DNA of 64,000 nucleotides from Shouchella tritolerans (GTDB taxonomy: Bacteria; Bacillota; Bacilli; Bacillales; Bacillaceae_D), in contig NZ_JAODPB010000002.1 in assembly GCF_025770735.1 (NCBI RefSeq), positions 558,001 to 622,000 on the forward strand, written 5' to 3'. Below are positions 62,998 to 64,000 of the stretch, piece by piece (position 1 is the stretch's first letter; every line of letters begins with the position of its first letter). The notes under the pieces are model-generated. The model was not told the DNA's origin. It worked only from the letters and a program-made list of their open reading frames with translations, and made no database searches. The position numbers and the translations under genes were made by a program.

Positions 62998-63603
62998 ATG
63001 AACAAAAATCGCTTACGTTTGACAGACATGATTGTGACGATTTTGATTTCGGTTGTGTTTGCGGTCGTATACCGCTTGTGGACGCCAATAACGGACTTAG
63101 TCAGCCTCCCAGGATTGCAAGCAGACCAGCTGCTGTATGGTATGTGGTTTATTGCCGGAACGATTGCAGCGTTGCTGATCAAAAAGCCAGGGGTCGCGTT
63201 ACTTGCTGAAACGGCGGCTGCTTCAGGGGAATTTTTCGCCGGTTCCCCTTACGGACCATTGTTGCTGTTGTACGGCGTCTTGCAAGGGCTTGGAATCGAG
63301 CTTGCCTTTGCCTTATTTAAATACCGGGTATACACGGTTTGGACAGCTAGCCTTGGCGCTGCTTTCGCTTCGTTCGCCTCACTTGGGTTCGATTATTTTA
63401 ATGCTTATTTAAGCGACTTAACGACTTGGAATATTACATTGCGCATTGTTTTTCGTACCCTCGGCTCGATTGTCATTGCTGGCTTTTTAGCGTCTGTCCT
63501 TGTACGCGCACTAGAAAAGACAGGCGTCAGCACGCTTTTGCGTCCCGTTTCCCAAGCCGATTACGACTTGTTTGCCTCGAAAAGGAGAAAAAAGGATGAG
63601 TAG
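62998..63603 (+). CDS. ykoE: ECF transporter substrate-binding subunit YkoE (thiamine/HMP)
   Basis: A 201-residue membrane S-component with five or six helices; LRLTDMIVTILISVVFAVVYRLW, LYGMWFIAGTIAALLIKKPGVALLAE, GEFFAGSPYGPLLLLYGVLQGLG and FRTLGSIVIAGFLA match the YkoE family of hydroxymethylpyrimidine/thiamine uptake systems. TPP riboswitch control supports this. ATG 62998 follows AAAGGAGAC; the open frame upstream overlaps the terminator. Overlaps ykoD by eight bases. Confidence 0.93.
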   Translation: MNKNRLRLTDMIVTILISVVFAVVYRLWTPITDLVSLPGLQADQLLYGMWFIAGTIAALLIKKPGVALLAETAAASGEFFAGSPYGPLLLLYGVLQGLGIELAFALFKYRVYTVWTASLGAAFASFASLGFDYFNAYLSDLTTWNITLRIVFRTLGSIVIAGFLASVLVRALEKTGVSTLLRPVSQADYDLFASKRRKKDE

Positions 63604-64000
63604 AGAACAGGCTGTTTCCATTAAGCAGTTGTCGCTTTCTTATCCGAATAGTGGCACGTTGTTATTTGAAGACGTGTCCATTGATATTTACTCAGGTGAG
63701 AAAGTGCTTTTGCTTGGCCCGAGTGGCTCGGGAAAATCAACGCTAGTGCATATGATGGCGGGCCTCATACCAGGCGCAATAGAGTTGCCTTATCATGCTG
63801 AAGAGCTTGTTCTCGCCAAGCAACCTGCTATTGTATTCCAAGATCCAGATACGCAATTTTGTATGCCTTATGTCGATGAAGAAATAGCGTTTGTCTTAGA
63901 AAACCGCCGCATGCCCCGTGAACAAATGGACGTGATGATAGAGCGTCTTTTAGCGCAGGTAGGCCTTGATTTGCCTGATCGCCATTGGCCGATTGCTGCA
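63596..64000 (+). CDS. ykoD: ECF transporter ATPase YkoD, N-terminal part
   Basis: The first 135 residues of an ABC ATPase, cut by the window end. Walker A GPSGSGKSTL and the Q-loop VFQDPDTQFCMPYVDEEIAF are present; the latter is typical of energy-coupling-factor ATPases. YkoD of B. subtilis is a fused double ATPase powering YkoE with YkoC. RBS AAAGGAGAAAAAAGG precedes ATG 63596. Confidence 0.92.
   Translation, partial: MSREQAVSIKQLSLSYPNSGTLLFEDVSIDIYSGEKVLLLGPSGSGKSTLVHMMAGLIPGAIELPYHAEELVLAKQPAIVFQDPDTQFCMPYVDEEIAFVLENRRMPREQMDVMIERLLAQVGLDLPDRHWPIAA

Overview
The window looks like chromosomal DNA of an alkaliphilic, spore-forming Bacillaceae, closest in character to the Shouchella/Alkalihalobacillus group. 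This rests on Bacillus subtilis-like gene order, sporulation genes (spoVIF, spoIVA, ypjB), a TRAP-regulated trp operon, and menaquinone genes of the futalosine type. The species assignment is inference.

Layout. 1-12.4 kb: end of der, plsY, gpsA, spoVIF, yphE, yphF, spoIVA, folE-mtrB, then an isoprenoid/menaquinone operon (hepS-menG-mqnP-mqnA-hepT), ndk and cheR. 12.4-24.8 kb: the aromatic supraoperon aroC-aroB-aroH-trpEDCFBA-hisC-tyrA-aroA, with an internal promoter and an array of TRAP-binding triplets before trpE; the TRAP protein itself is encoded at 6.2 kb. 25-32 kb: ypiA-ypiB-ypiF, the menaquinol:cytochrome c reductase operon qcrABC, ypjA, ypjB and a YugP-like membrane protease. 32-39.5 kb: an MFS exporter behind an unusual pair of competing inverted repeats, an inverted ypjC/YitT gene, a tnpA-less IS605-type element carrying TnpB and a predicted omega RNA, ypjD-dapB-mgsA, a broken GNAT gene and a stand-alone rtcB. 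39.7-47.2 kb: small accessory genes, including a methyltransferase behind a leader that looks like translational attenuation, and convergent zwf and gndA separated by a DfsB-like gene. 47.5-50.1 kb: two paralogous secreted peptidoglycan-binding/3D-domain proteins. 50.3-59.3 kb: an AT-richer sugar-use island (broken GH43 gene, Gfo/Idh oxidoreductase, DUF5060/DUF4038 hydrolase, AraC regulator, GPH symporter, ROK kinase, GH1 enzyme). 59.5-64 kb: CDF efflux protein, branched-chain aminotransferase, HAD phosphatase, and a TPP riboswitch in front of ykoE-ykoD, cut by the window end.

How it fits together. Chorismate made by AroB/AroC/AroA feeds Trp, Tyr/Phe (AroH, TyrA, HisC), and, through MqnA, menaquinone. 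The menaquinone side chain (HepS/HepT), prenylation (MqnP) and methylation (MenG) genes sit in one operon, and the quinol is used by QcrABC. zwf and gndA supply NADPH and pentose phosphates.

The most unusual features are a 161-bp dispersed repeat family with imperfect terminal inverted repeats, sandwiched between duplicated transcription terminators (two full and three partial or diverged copies), and the leader-peptide plus SD-sequestering hairpin at 40.6 kb.
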